This document shows, in pieces, positions 7,610 to 16,892 of a stretch of 64,000 nt of DNA. The stretch lies in NCBI GenBank assembly GCA_022360055.1, contig JAKSDO010000036.1:57247-121246 (forward strand), written 5' to 3'. A program made the translations under genes and the position numbers. Under the pieces are notes generated by a model that saw only the letters and a list, made by a program, of their open reading frames with translations, did no database searches and was not told the origin of the DNA. The stretch's first letter is position 1; every line of letters begins with the position of its first letter. Origin of the DNA: Cytophagales bacterium. GTDB taxonomy: Bacteria; Bacteroidota; Bacteroidia; Cytophagales; Cyclobacteriaceae.

Positions 7610-9643
7610 TCACCATATTTTTACCCGCTCCTCGGGAGGCAGGTAAAGCGAGTCGGCTTCCGTGACATTAAACGCTTCGTAAAATTCCGGGATATTCCTG
7701 ACAACCCCATTCACCCGGAATACTCTGGGGGAATGAGGATCCGTATTCACCTGTACTCTCAGGGCTTCATCGCGCGATTTTCCTCTCCAGGCCTGAGCAT
7801 ACCCGATGAACACCCGCTGAATGCCCGTATATCCGTCCAAGACCGGGGCTTCTTTCCCTTCCAGCGACATCCGGTAGGCCTTCAGACTGATGCTTAAGCC
7901 GCCCAGGTCTCCGATGTTTTCTCCGAGCGTGAATTCACCGTTTACACGAAGGTCCGGGAGCACTTCAAATTGATTGTACTGGTCCACGAGCTTGCCGGTC
8001 CTTTTTTCAAATTCCTTGCGATCTTCGTCTGTCCACCAGTTTCTCATGGCTCCGTCGCCATCGAAAGTACTTCCCATGTCGTCAAAACCGTGACCAATTT
8101 CATGTCCGATTATGGCTCCGATTGCTCCGTAGTTCACAGCGTCATCCGCATGCATATTAAAGAAGGGAGGCTGTAGAATTGCCGCCGGAAATACGATTTC
8201 ATTTTTGGTGGGGTTGTAATAGGCATTTACGGTTTGCGGCGTCATGCCCCATTCTTCCTTGTCTATCGGTTTTCCGAGCTTTGCGACTTCACGATTGAAA
8301 TTCATCAGGCCCGACCTTTTTAAATTACCAAACAAGTCATCCGGTTTTATTTCAACATCGTATTCTTTCCATTTATTCGGATATCCAATCTTCGGGTAGA
8401 ATTTGGCAAGTTTATCCAAAGCTTCCTTTTTGGTCGCTTCTCCCATCCAATCCAATTCCTTGATGCTGATTTCATAAGCTTTTAGCAAATTCCCGACCAG
8501 CGTATCCATTTTTGCCTTTGCCTCCGGTGGAAAATGCTTTTTTACATATACCTTGCCAATGAGTTCGCCCAGGCTCCCGTTTACGGTGGACACTCCGCGG
8601 CGCCACAACGGCCGCTGCTCCAGGGTGCCTCTGAGCTCTTTGCTGTAAAATTCAAAATTCTGACGGTCCATGACGTCGCTCAGCCGGGAGGCATTCGCGT
8701 CTATGACGCACCATGTCAGATACGTTTTCCAGGTGTCAAGATCTGTCGATACCAGGATGTGGTCCAGGGCCCGGGTATAGTCCAGCATCAGGATCCCCAG
8801 CTTATCCAGATCGCCCAGGCCGGCTTCATTCAGGTAGGCATCCCAATTGAAATTTGGCATGATATCAGGCAATTCATTCACCGGAAACATATTGTAAAGC
8901 GCGACAAGGTTTCTTGTCTTCTCCTTTTCCAGGTGCTTTTCCGCCAACCTGGTTTCGACCGTCATCACCTCTTTTGCCGCGCGCTGCCCGTCAGGTAACC
9001 CGGCCAATTCAAACATTTTTTCTATGTGCTTTACATATTTTGACTGAATTTCTTTTGAGCGGTCATCATCCTTTAGATAATAGTCTCTTTCCGGCATCCC
9101 GAGCCCCGATTGCCAGAGGTAAACCACATAGCTTGTCGGATCCTTGAAATCGGGTTCGATAAATCCGCCAAAAGGGGCGTTGTAGCCATATTTAAGAGCA
9201 TAGGCAAAATATCGTGCCAGATCGTCGTAATTCTTTATGGCTTCAACCTTATCGAATTCCTCCTTCAGAGGGTCGACACCGAGCTTATTCCTTGTTTCCA
9301 GGTCCATGAAGGATTGATACAAGTCGCCCAGCTTTTGCTCGTCCGAACCATCCGGATAATCGCCCGAGGCAGATGCTTCAATGATTTTTTTTACGTTTTC
9401 CTCGGATGCTTCATGTACAATATATCCAATGCCATAGGATGATTTGTCTGCCGGAATTTCAGTATTTTTGATCCAGGTGCCATTGACGAATGAAATGAAA
9501 TTGTCTCCCGGATTTACCGAAGTATCCATATAATCATGTAAAATTCCGGATTCCGACTCTTTAACCCCGGACTCATTTCCGCAGCCGTAAGCTGCCAAAA
9601 TCAATGCAAATGCAAATAAAGCTCGCCTGTGTAAAGATTTCAT
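7610..9643 (-). CDS. M13 family zinc metallopeptidase (neprilysin/PepO type), lipoprotein
   Basis: A 677-residue exported endopeptidase. The lipobox is AAYGC around residue 21. The N-terminal M13 domain (about 40-420) is followed by the catalytic domain with NAYYNPTKNEIVFPAAILQ, the zinc motif HEIGH in IIGHEIGHGFDD, and the third ligand and proton-donor region ENIGDLGG. The C-terminus ends with Trp (VKIW), as is typical of the family (usually CxVW or similar). These enzymes cleave short peptides on the outer side of the cell. It stands alone on its strand apart from the TIM-barrel gene 60 bp upstream, with which it might share a transcript. All catalytic motifs are intact. Confidence 0.95.
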   Translation of the reverse strand: MKSLHRRALFAFALILAAYGCGNESGVKESESGILHDYMDTSVNPGDNFISFVNGTWIKNTEIPADKSSYGIGYIVHEASEENVKKIIEASASGDYPDGSDEQKLGDLYQSFMDLETRNKLGVDPLKEEFDKVEAIKNYDDLARYFAYALKYGYNAPFGGFIEPDFKDPTSYVVYLWQSGLGMPERDYYLKDDDRSKEIQSKYVKHIEKMFELAGLPDGQRAAKEVMTVETRLAEKHLEKEKTRNLVALYNMFPVNELPDIMPNFNWDAYLNEAGLGDLDKLGILMLDYTRALDHILVSTDLDTWKTYLTWCVIDANASRLSDVMDRQNFEFYSKELRGTLEQRPLWRRGVSTVNGSLGELIGKVYVKKHFPPEAKAKMDTLVGNLLKAYEISIKELDWMGEATKKEALDKLAKFYPKIGYPNKWKEYDVEIKPDDLFGNLKRSGLMNFNREVAKLGKPIDKEEWGMTPQTVNAYYNPTKNEIVFPAAILQPPFFNMHADDAVNYGAIGAIIGHEIGHGFDDMGSTFDGDGAMRNWWTDEDRKEFEKRTGKLVDQYNQFEVLPDLRVNGEFTLGENIGDLGGLSISLKAYRMSLEGKEAPVLDGYTGIQRVFIGYAQAWRGKSRDEALRVQVNTDPHSPRVFRVNGVVRNIPEFYEAFNVTEADSLYLPPEERVKIW

Positions 9644-9703
9644 ATGTTATTTTATAATGATTTAACAAGTATTTCCCTGTATTGGAAGGCTTCAAGCGCC
9701 GGC

Positions 9704-10540
9704 CTATGCAATGGATGCCAGACAGCCTTTAACATATCCAACGGATTCACACAATCCCGGGAGCGGATCGTCCGCATCTTTTTCATATTCAAAGCTTACA
9801 ACTCCATCGTATTTTCTGTCCACCAGGAATTTGAGGAGTTTTGGAATATCTATAATCCCCCTTCCGATTTCGACGGTTTTACCGTCTTCTCTGGCCTTAT
9901 CCACATCTTTCATATGCAAATCCAGCAACCTTGAAAAATACTTTTTTGCCGATTCTGTCGGGTCAATTCCAATACGTTGCGTATGGCCAATATCCATACA
10001 GATGCCAAACCTGGGATCCATATCTTTTATTTTTTCATAAATACGCTCGGGGCTCGGGTATTTTTCATCTCCGGGGCCATGGTTGTGGATCGCTACTTTT
10101 ATGTCGTATTCTTTTATTTTTTCATTTGTGTATTCCAGCAGGCCGTGCTCGGGTACGCCGACAATCAGCTCCATTCCGGCATTTTTGGCATACTCAAAAG
10201 CCTGATCTACCTGGCTCTTGTCTTTCATATAAATTACCCCGCCCCCGTAAAGCTTCATGCCGGCATCCTTCACATGTTGAGCTCCGGCCTTCAAATCGCT
10301 TGTGGATGCGTCGAGAGGCAAATGCATGCTTTTAAAGCACATGTATTTTAAACCGGCGCGTTTCGCCATGGCAATGGTCTGCGCCTGATCAAACTTCCTC
10401 AGACTGTAGGATGCCAAACCGAGTTTAAGGGTGTTTGGTTTGGCCATTGGTTTTGATGGCCCGATGGACACAAGCGAAGCGGCAGCCGTCATTCCGGATA
10501 TTTTCAGGAAATCCCTTCGGGTATTTTTTTTCATACTCAA
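9704..10540 (-). CDS. Tat-exported sugar phosphate isomerase/epimerase-like TIM barrel protein
   Basis: A 278-residue protein with a twin-arginine signal (TRRDFLKISG, followed by a hydrophobic AAASLVSIG stretch), so it is probably exported folded. The mature part is an AP-endonuclease-2/xylose-isomerase-like TIM barrel: LKLGLASYSLRKF, a metal-site strand VAIHNHGPGDE, GICMDIGHTQR, LLDLHMKDVD and VSFEYEKDAD carry the expected His/Glu/Asp metal ligands. Bacteroidota encode many such exported sugar-modifying isomerases near carbohydrate loci, although none is adjacent here. The start could be two codons later (MKKNTRR). It lies upstream of the M13 protease on the same strand. Family is confident; substrate is unknown. 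Confidence 0.88.
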   Translation of the reverse strand: MSMKKNTRRDFLKISGMTAAASLVSIGPSKPMAKPNTLKLGLASYSLRKFDQAQTIAMAKRAGLKYMCFKSMHLPLDASTSDLKAGAQHVKDAGMKLYGGGVIYMKDKSQVDQAFEYAKNAGMELIVGVPEHGLLEYTNEKIKEYDIKVAIHNHGPGDEKYPSPERIYEKIKDMDPRFGICMDIGHTQRIGIDPTESAKKYFSRLLDLHMKDVDKAREDGKTVEIGRGIIDIPKLLKFLVDRKYDGVVSFEYEKDADDPLPGLCESVGYVKGCLASIA

Positions 10541-10692
10541 GTTACATTTGTGTTTATTCGTCCCTGAATTTAGTACTTATTGACCAAAAATAGCTTTCTG
10601 TTCCGCAAAAATTAAATTTGACCTCGAGAAAAAATTTGGTTTGTGCACATTTCAGATTTAACTAAATTGCGCGTCATACATTTTTATAGCTT

Positions 10693-13005
10693 ATGATCCC
10701 GAATCGCTTTATTCGTAACCGAAGCCTGGCATTTTTTACATCAATTTTTTTGATGGTCTGGGTCGGTGTCGTAGTGTTTTACAGTTGCAGCAAAAAGCAA
10801 AAAGATGAAGATGTGGAAAAGGTTTTGACGTCGAGTAAAACGGATGACAGGCTTACGGATGCCGATTATGTCGGAAGCGAGACCTGCAAATCGTGCCACG
10901 AAAAGGAATACAACGATTGGGAGGGCTCCCATCACGACCGGGCGATGATGGTTGCGGATGAGCAGTCGGTGCTTGCAGATTTCAATACCACCTTTACCAA
11001 TCAGGGGGTCACCTCAAAATTTTACAAAAAAGACGGGAGATTTTTCGTGAACACGGAAGGGACAGACGGTGTTTATAACGATTTCGAGATTGTGTATACG
11101 TTTGGAATTGAGCCGTTGCAACAGTATATCGTAGAATTCCCCAGAGGTAAGTTTCAGTGTCTTCGAACCGCCTGGGATACCGAAAAGAACGAATGGTTTG
11201 ACCTGTACCCCGATATGAAACTTGTGCACGACGAATGGATCCATTGGACAAAAGGAGGATTGAATTGGAACACCATGTGTTCCGATTGTCATTCTACTTT
11301 GGTAAAGAAAAACTACACCCCGGTAAAAGACTCCTATAATACCAGTTATTCGATCATCAATGTGAGCTGTGAGGCCTGTCACGGACCGGGCAAGGAACAT
11401 GTGGAGATCACGGAATCCGAAGCATTTAAAAATGATCCGGATACATTAAACCGGGATATCGGGAAATTGTATATGGGTAAATATACGCTTCCGAAGCAGA
11501 TGGTCGACGATTGTGCAAGATGTCATTCCCTGCGAACTCAATATACGGAATACTACGATCATGAAGGGATTTATATGGATCATTATGCTCCGGACCTGCT
11601 TCGCGACGGGATATATTTTGCCGACGGGCAAATACTCGGAGAGGTTTATGTGTATGCCTCTTTTATACAGAGCAAAATGTATGCTCAAAATGTGAAATGC
11701 AACGATTGCCATAATATTCACTCCCTGGAATTAAAATTCCAGGGAAATGAACTTTGCCTTCAATGCCACGAACCTGAAAAATACGATGCGAAGGCGCATC
11801 ATTTTCATCAAATGAAAACGGAAGCCGCCGAATGCATAAGCTGCCACATGCCCGGAAGGATCTACATGGGCAACGATTTCAGAAGAGATCACAGCTTCCG
11901 GGTGCCGAGACCGGACTTGAGCGCCAGATACGGAGTCCCCAACACTTGCAACGAATCGGGATGCCATGATGACAAGTCGGCGGCGTGGGCGGCGAAAGCG
12001 GTAAAGGAATGGTATGGGCCGGACCGGGCGTCTCATTTTTCCGACGTGCTGGCTTTGGGACGCACCCGGGAACCGGAAGCTGTGCATCCGCTCATAAATC
12101 TCGCGGTTGATAAGACTCAGCCCGCCATTGCCCGCTCCACGGCCGTCATGTATCTGGGAGAGACGATTGAACCTGCCGCCTACCAGGCAATTACTTCTTT
12201 GTTAAGCGATCCGGAACCTTTGGTACGCTATACTTCTGCGCGCTCGATCGATCAGTTACCACCTCAGGAGCGGGCGCGGCTCCTGCCGAAACTGCTTGTT
12301 GACGATGTGCGTTCCGTACGAATAGCCGCACTCGGATCGCTGGTGGGCGTTCCAAAAAATTTAATGAGCAAACTGGATCAGGCCAATTACGACAACGTGT
12401 TCAAAGAGTACTGGACCGGCCTGCAGTTAAGATCCGATTTTCCGGGAGGGCAGATGGAGATCGCTCAGTATTACGAAAAAACGGGGAATCCATCCCTGGC
12501 CGAACAAGCCTATGCGCGCGCAATAGAACTCGACAGCTATTACAATCCTGCAAGGATGAACCTCGCCAGTCTTTACTATGCTCAGCAAAGGTTTGATGAA
12601 GCTGAAGCATTATTCAAAAAAGTAATAGAACTGGAACCGACCTTCGGACAGGTCTATTATTCGCTGGGGCTGTTGTACGCGGAGCAAAACAAAATGCTGG
12701 AAGCCGTTGAGTATTTAAAGCAAGCTGCGGAAAAGATCGATTATAATGACCGCGTATCCTATAATTACGTGCTGGTGCTCCAGCAGTTGGGCAAACGGAC
12801 AGACGCTGAATCGGCATTCAAAAAGGGATTAAAGATCAATCCGAATTCAACTTCGAATCTTTACGCGTTGGGGTATTTGTACTATGAACAACGAAGATTT
12901 GGTGAAGCTTCGTCCGTGTTGAAAAGACTTGTAGCCATTGATCCGGACAATCAACAGTATCAGCAACTGTACAACGGTGTTAAGCAAGCTTTGAGCCGGG
13001 ATTAA
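10693..13005 (+). CDS. Octahaem c-type cytochrome fused to HEAT and TPR repeats
   Basis: A 770-residue exported protein: N-terminal signal anchor ending near a possible lipobox (VVFYSC), then haem motifs CKSCH (C65), CSDCH, CEACH, CARCH, CNDCH, CLQCH and CISCH, and an eighth unusual CX4CH site (C419-NESG-C424-H425). Haem 1 is flanked by a WEGSHHDRAM segment typical of multihaem cytochromes. Residues about 440-560 look like HEAT repeats, and about 575-765 are four or five TPRs (the A-x-x-Y/L-Y-x-x-Q/E-x-R-F/Y-x-E-A pattern recurs). The protein probably transfers electrons in the periplasm while its repeats bind partners. It is monocistronic, and I see no oxidase or reductase partner nearby. 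Confidence 0.9.
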   Translation: MIPNRFIRNRSLAFFTSIFLMVWVGVVVFYSCSKKQKDEDVEKVLTSSKTDDRLTDADYVGSETCKSCHEKEYNDWEGSHHDRAMMVADEQSVLADFNTTFTNQGVTSKFYKKDGRFFVNTEGTDGVYNDFEIVYTFGIEPLQQYIVEFPRGKFQCLRTAWDTEKNEWFDLYPDMKLVHDEWIHWTKGGLNWNTMCSDCHSTLVKKNYTPVKDSYNTSYSIINVSCEACHGPGKEHVEITESEAFKNDPDTLNRDIGKLYMGKYTLPKQMVDDCARCHSLRTQYTEYYDHEGIYMDHYAPDLLRDGIYFADGQILGEVYVYASFIQSKMYAQNVKCNDCHNIHSLELKFQGNELCLQCHEPEKYDAKAHHFHQMKTEAAECISCHMPGRIYMGNDFRRDHSFRVPRPDLSARYGVPNTCNESGCHDDKSAAWAAKAVKEWYGPDRASHFSDVLALGRTREPEAVHPLINLAVDKTQPAIARSTAVMYLGETIEPAAYQAITSLLSDPEPLVRYTSARSIDQLPPQERARLLPKLLVDDVRSVRIAALGSLVGVPKNLMSKLDQANYDNVFKEYWTGLQLRSDFPGGQMEIAQYYEKTGNPSLAEQAYARAIELDSYYNPARMNLASLYYAQQRFDEAEALFKKVIELEPTFGQVYYSLGLLYAEQNKMLEAVEYLKQAAEKIDYNDRVSYNYVLVLQQLGKRTDAESAFKKGLKINPNSTSNLYALGYLYYEQRRFGEASSVLKRLVAIDPDNQQYQQLYNGVKQALSRD

Positions 13006-13144
13006 ACAAACAAATCCGTATTCGTATCGTTTTACCGTATAATATTGCTTATTGATTTATCGGATTTTGACAATATATCCTATGGAAAATTGGGAGATAA
13101 CAAGTTTTTATTAATTTCAACCTTTTGGTCTTGCATCGGTTGAG

Positions 13145-15340
13145 ATGTCGCATATCGTCACAAAACATATTTCTACGGGAGTAACATGGGTAGCCATTGA
13201 TGAGGCGGGTCTGTATATTTGCTGTGGGTGCCCTGCCGATACCGTAAAACACTTAAAAAAGAGGGGAGTCATTCAACGTGTTTCTGTCGAAGGGGTTCCT
13301 GCCGAGAATGGACCCAATGCAATCTTGCTTTCAGATACGCTAATTCAAAATGGCCAGGTGGCCAATCTCACGGAATTTCCAATTTTGCAAATGCTTTATT
13401 TGCAGGGGATGAATTTGCCTGATCATCCAAATTATAAGAAGCTCAGACCTTTGCTTATTGGGTATAAAAAGCAGATCGACATGCAGCTCAATTATGTTTC
13501 CCTTGGAAACCATGGCCTTTCTTCGGTCGAAGAGATCGTGAGCACCGGAATTTCGTTGGAAAACGCTGAAAAAATCTTCCGAACCAAAATCCATTATTCG
13601 GGAGGTGAGATCATTCCTATGCAGGAGATGGTCGATGCACTGATACTTGACGAACACAGGCACGAGATCAGGAACGGAGTTTTTATTGAACGACTGGGAT
13701 TAAACTGGTTTGAAATATCGTATAAAGGGGAGAAAGCCGAAGTAAATCTCAACGTGAGGGAAGACGAACATTTCAGCGCCCCGTATGACCTGCCGTTTAG
13801 GCAAATAACTCCCGGCAGATTTTCGGTAACTCATACCGGAGAAGGGAACGGATGGGATGAGCATCGGCCGTGTATGGCAAGCGTGATCCACCACGACAAC
13901 AGGATCTATTTGATCGATGCCGGACCGAATATACTTAACAACCTCGCACACCTGGGCATCGGGCTCTCTGAAATTGACGGGATTTTTCTCAGCCATATTC
14001 ATGACGACCATTTTGCGGGTTTTACTGAATTATTAAATGTCGAAAGAAAGCTGAATTTTTATGCTTCAAGATTGGTCCGGCATACTGCGGAACTGAAGTT
14101 GAAAGCTTTGATGAATTCCGATCAGGACCTTTTGCAGATTGCTTTCAATTGTGTCGATCTTGAGTTTAACGAATGGAATAACGTAAACGGTCTGGAGGTG
14201 ATGCCCATCTATTCGCCACATACCGTAGAAACCAGTACATTCCATTTCAGAGCCAATGACGGGCGGGACTACAAAACGTATGCCCATCTTTCCGATACCA
14301 TCAATCTCACGGAATTTCAGACAATTGTGGAGAATTCCCCTGAAATTTTCACGGATAAGGATATGATTCTGGTGAGAGACAGCTATCTGTCGAAAGTTAA
14401 TCTGAAAAAAATCGACGTGGGCGGGGGAGCAATTCACGGGCACCTATCCGATTACGAGCACGACAAGTCCGATCTGAAAGTCATCGCTCATACCACTCAA
14501 AAAATCGACCTAAAGGACAAGAGCTTCGTCAATGTCGAATTTGGTCAGTCACATATTTTAATCGGGGAAAAGGAAAACCATTACTTGAGAATAAAAGCGC
14601 TGTTGTACCTGGGGAGATACTTTAACATGCTTGAAAAAGATGAATTGGAAACACTTTCCGGTCAAAGCATTAAATTGTTTAAGCCCGGTGAGCACATTGT
14701 GTCGAGAGAAGAGTCTTCCAAATTTTATCTTATTCTCAGTGGTTTGGTAAGTTTTGAGAATGAAACGGGAATGATCCAGACCGTGGATGCCGGGAATTTT
14801 ATGGGGTTCTCAAGAAGGTATTTCAGAGACGATTTGCCCGAGGATTATCACGCCTGGAGTTTTGTGCATTGCATGGAATACGACGAATCTTTTATGAATC
14901 AATTCATACAAAGGCAGCGCCTTACGGACGATATGAAATCGCGGCTCGGCATGATGCGAAGCCTGAGTAAATCCGTCCTGATAAATGATCTTTTTTCCAA
15001 TGCAATTATTAATCGCCTCAGCAAACACGCTTTTAGGATCAAATGCAGGGACTACGAGTTTAGTCACGAACATCTGAGCGCCCATCTTTTTATCATAACA
15101 AACGGAAAAGTAACCGTACAATTTGAAAATGGAAATGCGATCAGGATCGGGGAAAACGAACATTTCGGAGCTGCCGTATTGATGAACAATTTCCGGCGCA
15201 GACAACAGTTTATTATCGACGACAATGTAGAAGCAATATGCATCCCTGCAAGTATCATAAGTGCTGTGCCCAAGATGCTGTGGAGATTGATTGAGCTTGA
15301 AGACAAAAGGTATCAGCTAAGTATTTTTATTGTTAACTAA
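13145..15340 (+). CDS. Metallo-beta-lactamase-fold hydrolase with C-terminal cyclic-nucleotide-binding-like domains
   Basis: A 731-residue cytoplasmic protein with no signal peptide. Residues 1-200 form an N-terminal region I cannot name (it contains ICCGCP near residue 25). An MBL domain follows, about 230-440: the metal motif HIHDDH begins at H284, preceded by IYLIDAGPNIL and followed by YSPHTVETS and a conserved HLSDT. After about 480 come two beta-roll segments resembling cyclic-nucleotide-binding domains (SIKLFKPGEHIVSREESSKFYLILSG, and a second near 640-731), both lacking the FGE...PRxAT phosphate cassette. HxHxDH is also the signature of class II cyclic-nucleotide phosphodiesterases, so a regulated phosphodiesterase is one possibility. 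The gene ends 10 bp before the next, which also has a cNMP domain, so the two form an operon. Confidence 0.75.
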   Translation: MSHIVTKHISTGVTWVAIDEAGLYICCGCPADTVKHLKKRGVIQRVSVEGVPAENGPNAILLSDTLIQNGQVANLTEFPILQMLYLQGMNLPDHPNYKKLRPLLIGYKKQIDMQLNYVSLGNHGLSSVEEIVSTGISLENAEKIFRTKIHYSGGEIIPMQEMVDALILDEHRHEIRNGVFIERLGLNWFEISYKGEKAEVNLNVREDEHFSAPYDLPFRQITPGRFSVTHTGEGNGWDEHRPCMASVIHHDNRIYLIDAGPNILNNLAHLGIGLSEIDGIFLSHIHDDHFAGFTELLNVERKLNFYASRLVRHTAELKLKALMNSDQDLLQIAFNCVDLEFNEWNNVNGLEVMPIYSPHTVETSTFHFRANDGRDYKTYAHLSDTINLTEFQTIVENSPEIFTDKDMILVRDSYLSKVNLKKIDVGGGAIHGHLSDYEHDKSDLKVIAHTTQKIDLKDKSFVNVEFGQSHILIGEKENHYLRIKALLYLGRYFNMLEKDELETLSGQSIKLFKPGEHIVSREESSKFYLILSGLVSFENETGMIQTVDAGNFMGFSRRYFRDDLPEDYHAWSFVHCMEYDESFMNQFIQRQRLTDDMKSRLGMMRSLSKSVLINDLFSNAIINRLSKHAFRIKCRDYEFSHEHLSAHLFIITNGKVTVQFENGNAIRIGENEHFGAAVLMNNFRRRQQFIIDDNVEAICIPASIISAVPKMLWRLIELEDKRYQLSIFIVN

Positions 15341-15350
15341 TTTTTGACAG

Positions 15351-16754
15351 GTGATTGAACAAAAAGAGCATAAAATATTAAGGGGATTGAATCAAACGTC
15401 CTTGTTTCAGAACATTCGGGATGACGCATTAATTAAGCTTTCCAAAAAAGCCGGATGTGAAGAATACGGGCCTGAAGAGATCATTGTCTGGGAAGGGCAG
15501 CCCAGTGACCGGTTGTTCATCATTATCAACGGAATAGTAGCGGTAAAGAAAGTCTTTCCCGACAAAAGAGATAAAATATTTGCATATCTGCTTCCCGGCA
15601 GCACCTTTGGCGAGGTCGGCATTCTGGAGAACAAACCCAGATCGGCCACAGTTGCCGCCTTAACGGATGTCGAGGTACTGGTGTTTGACCGGGAGTACTT
15701 CCTCAAGATTTTACATCAATACCCAACAGTGGCCATCGAGCTTGCCAAACTGTTGGGATATTATCTGACAGAATCGAACAAAAGAATAACCAGGGGTGAT
15801 AAAGAGAAGAAAGTCGTTCTTGTTTTTGATTTGTTCAGCACACACGGAGCCGCGGAGCTGGGAAAAAGACTGGCCATACGATTGAAAAATGCCACGGACT
15901 CCGGAACCATTTATGCCGAATATCCGTTCAAGAGAACTCTTTCGGCGGAATTTGATCTCACAAAAGTGCAATCAAATATTTACCATCACGAAAGTGGTCT
16001 GGATATTCTGCTTGAGAAAGGAAATGCGAGTGCGGCTCAAAACACTAAAATGGCTCTGTTGGTAGACGACCTGCTGAACAGATATGAAAATTTGATCATT
16101 TATGTAAATGAAGATTTCGAAGAAAATCTGTCTCAGTTCGTGGATAATATTAATCAGATAATCGTTGTCGGATCGAGCAATAAAAATCAATGGAAAGAAA
16201 TATCAAATCTGCATAGGACCATCAAGTCGCAGATTAAGGAAAGCAACTCCAGGATTTTTACCATCCTGATCAACAACGATGCTTCGGACAATTTCAATGT
16301 TTTTCCTCCGCCGGATTTTAAGGTGGTATTTTCCGACGATACCACAGACTATCAGCTCTGGTCCGAGGGAAACGCGCAACTTGCCTCCGAATCGTTTGAT
16401 GAAGCCGTAGAGACCTTTGTCGACAGGCTCCAGCGGAACAATCACATTGGCATTTTCATCCCGACAACTTTTGACGTAAGCAACTATTATGATACGACGC
16501 CGTACATTGACCGCACGCTTTCTTTTCTGGGGGAGCGGTTTGGCGGCGCCACGAGCGAGGAAGCCAAAGGCATCTGGAATAGCGAAGACATTGGCCTGGT
16601 GGGCGAGAAGCTTTTCAAAGTGCATACTTATGCCACCTCAAAAGATCTAAAGAATTTTCTGGATGAAGTAGTGGATTACGTACGCGCAATAAAAGCTGAG
16701 CTCAAACAGGAAGCCATGGCCATAGAGATAAATCAGAAATTAACGCTTATATAA
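15351..16754 (+). CDS. Cyclic-nucleotide-binding protein with P-loop-NTPase-like domain lacking a P-loop
   Basis: A 467-residue soluble protein using a GTG start 10 bp after the upstream gene. Residues about 15-135 are a Crp-type cNMP domain with an intact phosphate-binding cassette, FGEVGILENKPRSATV from residue 86, so it should bind cAMP or cGMP. Residues about 150-345 resemble a MinD/CpaE-like alpha/beta fold: KKVVLVFDLFST replaces the usual P-loop strand, and LIIYVNEDFEENLSQFVDNINQIIVV looks like the Walker B and switch region, but no GKGGxGKT is present. The last 110 residues form a separate alpha/beta domain opening with HIGIFIPTTFDVSNYY. I do not recognise the full architecture; a patatin is not present. 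It probably senses a cyclic nucleotide together with the MBL partner. Confidence 0.7.
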   Translation: MIEQKEHKILRGLNQTSLFQNIRDDALIKLSKKAGCEEYGPEEIIVWEGQPSDRLFIIINGIVAVKKVFPDKRDKIFAYLLPGSTFGEVGILENKPRSATVAALTDVEVLVFDREYFLKILHQYPTVAIELAKLLGYYLTESNKRITRGDKEKKVVLVFDLFSTHGAAELGKRLAIRLKNATDSGTIYAEYPFKRTLSAEFDLTKVQSNIYHHESGLDILLEKGNASAAQNTKMALLVDDLLNRYENLIIYVNEDFEENLSQFVDNINQIIVVGSSNKNQWKEISNLHRTIKSQIKESNSRIFTILINNDASDNFNVFPPPDFKVVFSDDTTDYQLWSEGNAQLASESFDEAVETFVDRLQRNNHIGIFIPTTFDVSNYYDTTPYIDRTLSFLGERFGGATSEEAKGIWNSEDIGLVGEKLFKVHTYATSKDLKNFLDEVVDYVRAIKAELKQEAMAIEINQKLTLI

Positions 16755-16892
16755 TTCCCGGACTACGGTGATTGAGCGGTTGTCTGTTTGCAGATGGCCC
16801 GGAGGGCGGGAAATTCCATAAATTTTCCGATTTAAGGACCGTGGGCGGGTTGCCGGTTGACCGGCGAAACTCATGGATCCGGCCGCCGCACC

